Positions 7,491 through 8,723 of a stretch of 8,723 nucleotides of DNA are shown in pieces. The translations under genes were made by a program, and so were the position numbers. This DNA is from VGWB01 sp964480945 (GTDB taxonomy: Bacteria; Bacteroidota; Ignavibacteria; UBA10030): NCBI GenBank assembly GCA_964480945.1, contig CAYZRX010000109.1, positions 1-8,723 on the forward strand. Direction: 5' to 3'. The notes under the pieces were generated by a model that made no database searches, was not told where the DNA came from, and worked only from the letters and a program-made list of their open reading frames with translations. How positions within the stretch are numbered: the stretch's first letter is position 1; each line of letters begins with the position of its first letter.

Positions 7491-8721
7491 ATCTCAAGCT
7501 TGTTTCTGACTCCCATTTCCCACAGTTGTGGGGCCCAGCCCAGAACTCATGCACTTTTTTCCAGCCAGGCTCTTCAATCTGCAACTCTTTTGTCTTCCAC
7601 CCCGCCTTGATGCGTCTTGTCAAGTCATCGAACCCCTTGTTCCATGTAAGACCGTCAGAGACCGTGACGTTCATGCTCCCCGCGGCGTTTGCATATCTCA
7701 GACAGGATTCAATGGTATGGTGCCAGACAAACGCGGAAAGAAATCCTGCAATCGCTGAGTCACCGGAGCCCAGCGCTCCCACAAATCTCTCTTCCTGATA
7801 GACCGGGAACCAGAGCTCCCGATGGGTCCAATTTTCAAGATCAGAACACTTCGCCGCACCCATCTTCTCGAGCCGACCCTTGTCCGCAGTCCGAATGTAC
7901 AATCCCCTATGACCGCATTTGATCAGTGCGATTGCTGCACCCATTTCTATCAGGTCATTTCCCATGGTGGCAATCTCACGGACAGTCAAATGGTCGAGGA
8001 TGCTCTCCCTGGGACCGAGCCTTGCCCTCTTCTGCAGGAATTTCTCCTTGTAAAGAAAATAGAATATTTCTTCTGCGCTCGGCATCATCATGTCCGACAG
8101 CGGTACCCAATCCTTGAGAATCGCGAGCCAATCGAATTGGTCTCCATAGCCATCTGCATCGGGGAGTGAAAGGTCTAGTGCAGTTGTAGTACCCAGTTCC
8201 TTTGCACGCTTCAGGATCCTTGTCAACTCAGCCCCTTTGTTTTCATAGAGCTTTCTCATCCAAGGTGGGTAGCCAAACAGAAGCAGTTTCGAACGGCGCA
8301 CAAGATCGAAATCCATGTCATCGTAGCCAAATGTGTCATTCGCACCGCAGTGATGCAGATAAAAACGGTCTATCCCGGGTATGCAAATCGCAATGGTGTA
8401 CGAGGTGGATTCCCCATCCACTGCTTTGATGCCCTGAAAATGCCCTTCGTGCTCTTCATACCAACTCAATATCTCTTTGCCAAAGTCATCATTGCCGACT
8501 TTGCCGATCAATTCAGTTTTGACACCAAGTCTTCGGATTGACACCCCGGCATTCGTGACAGGCCCTCCGCCAACGACAACGCATTCCCCCATGTTGATCA
8601 TCTTACCAGGCACGAGCACATCTGTAAGCTTATCAACTTTTCCGTTCATCGTGAAAGCAGGTATCAAGTCCAAACAGGTATGCCCTGCAGCCACGATTTC
8701 GATGTCCTTCTCGTTTACCAC
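7489..8721 (-). CDS. PfkB (ribokinase)-family sugar kinase, 5' end at window edge
   Basis: ATP-dependent sugar or nucleoside kinase of the PfkB fold, cytoplasmic. About 410 residues: beta strand and Gly motif at the N-terminus (VAAGHTCLDLIP, 10-21), PfkB signature 1 region at 51-80 (GGGPVTNAG, then GKVGNDDFG), NPxE-like segment MMPSAEE at 212-218, and signature 2 VGALGSGDSAIAGF at 314-327 with catalytic base D321 in the GSGD anion hole. It is longer than typical PfkB kinases (about 300-340) through a basic insertion near 222-250 and a C-terminal tail of about 35 residues. A GTG at 8721 gives a normal family N-terminus, but the frame is still open at the window edge and any ribosome-binding site lies outside, so the true start may be upstream. 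It is the first visible gene of the cluster and its stop is 11 nt before the GH3 start. The substrate cannot be read from the sequence; a ketose made by XylA is an inference from context. Confidence 0.9.
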   Translation of the reverse strand: MVNEKDIEIVAAGHTCLDLIPAFTMNGKVDKLTDVLVPGKMINMGECVVVGGGPVTNAGVSIRRLGVKTELIGKVGNDDFGKEILSWYEEHEGHFQGIKAVDGESTSYTIAICIPGIDRFYLHHCGANDTFGYDDMDFDLVRRSKLLLFGYPPWMRKLYENKGAELTRILKRAKELGTTTALDLSLPDADGYGDQFDWLAILKDWVPLSDMMMPSAEEIFYFLYKEKFLQKRARLGPRESILDHLTVREIATMGNDLIEMGAAIALIKCGHRGLYIRTADKGRLEKMGAAKCSDLENWTHRELWFPVYQEERFVGALGSGDSAIAGFLSAFVWHHTIESCLRYANAAGSMNVTVSDGLTWNKGFDDLTRRIKAGWKTKELQIEEPGWKKVHEFWAGPHNCGKWESETSLR

Positions 8722-8723
8722 AT

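Noticed and set aside
7478..7516. 13-residue N-terminal extension of the GH3
   Set aside because: The ATG at 7516 has a GGGA only 2 nt away, while the ATG at 7477 has AGAGGA at a good distance.
7034..7798. 254-codon open frame on the plus strand
   Set aside because: It lies antisense across the GH3 5' end and the kinase 3' end, both strongly supported by motifs. Its translation shows no recognisable domain and is Cys/Ser/His-rich in the way shadow frames are.

Overview
The window holds five complete or nearly complete protein genes, all on the minus strand and read from the right end to the left. No RNA genes, mobile elements, CRISPR arrays or phage genes were seen. In order of transcription they are: a PfkB-family sugar kinase (7489-8721, its 5' end at the window edge), a NagZ-type GH3 glycosidase (5654-7477), a GH116 beta-glycosidase (2945-5569), a GPH-family sugar:cation symporter (1464-2873) and a class II xylose isomerase XylA (1-1323). 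Gaps between genes are 11, 84, 71 and 140 nt, so coverage is almost entirely coding and no gap exceeds 300 nt. The short gaps suggest one operon. The 140-nt gap before xylA is the likeliest place for separate control.

The layout reads as an uptake-and-use cluster for a small glycoside. The symporter would import a di- or oligosaccharide. The two glycosidases show no signal peptide and so should act in the cytoplasm, splitting it to monosaccharides. XylA would turn the aldose into a ketose (xylose to xylulose, or glucose to fructose), and the PfkB kinase could phosphorylate the ketose. No FGGY xylulokinase (XylB) lies in the window, which makes the role of the PfkB kinase the main open question. 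The GH3 keeps the Asp-x-His dyad of NagZ-like N-acetylglucosaminidases although no amino-sugar genes are nearby. The GH116 is divergent in its N-terminal half but keeps the catalytic positions.

The organism is a bacterium. Shine-Dalgarno sequences are clear at several starts, GTG starts occur, and GC is around 50% overall. GC varies: sampled lines of xylA are about 55-67% GC and those of the GH116 gene about 33-50%. XylA resembles the class II enzymes common in Bacteroidota, Firmicutes and related phyla, but the sequence alone does not fix the phylum. I see a solid carbohydrate-catabolism operon with an unusual enzyme set, not a clearly new class of system.
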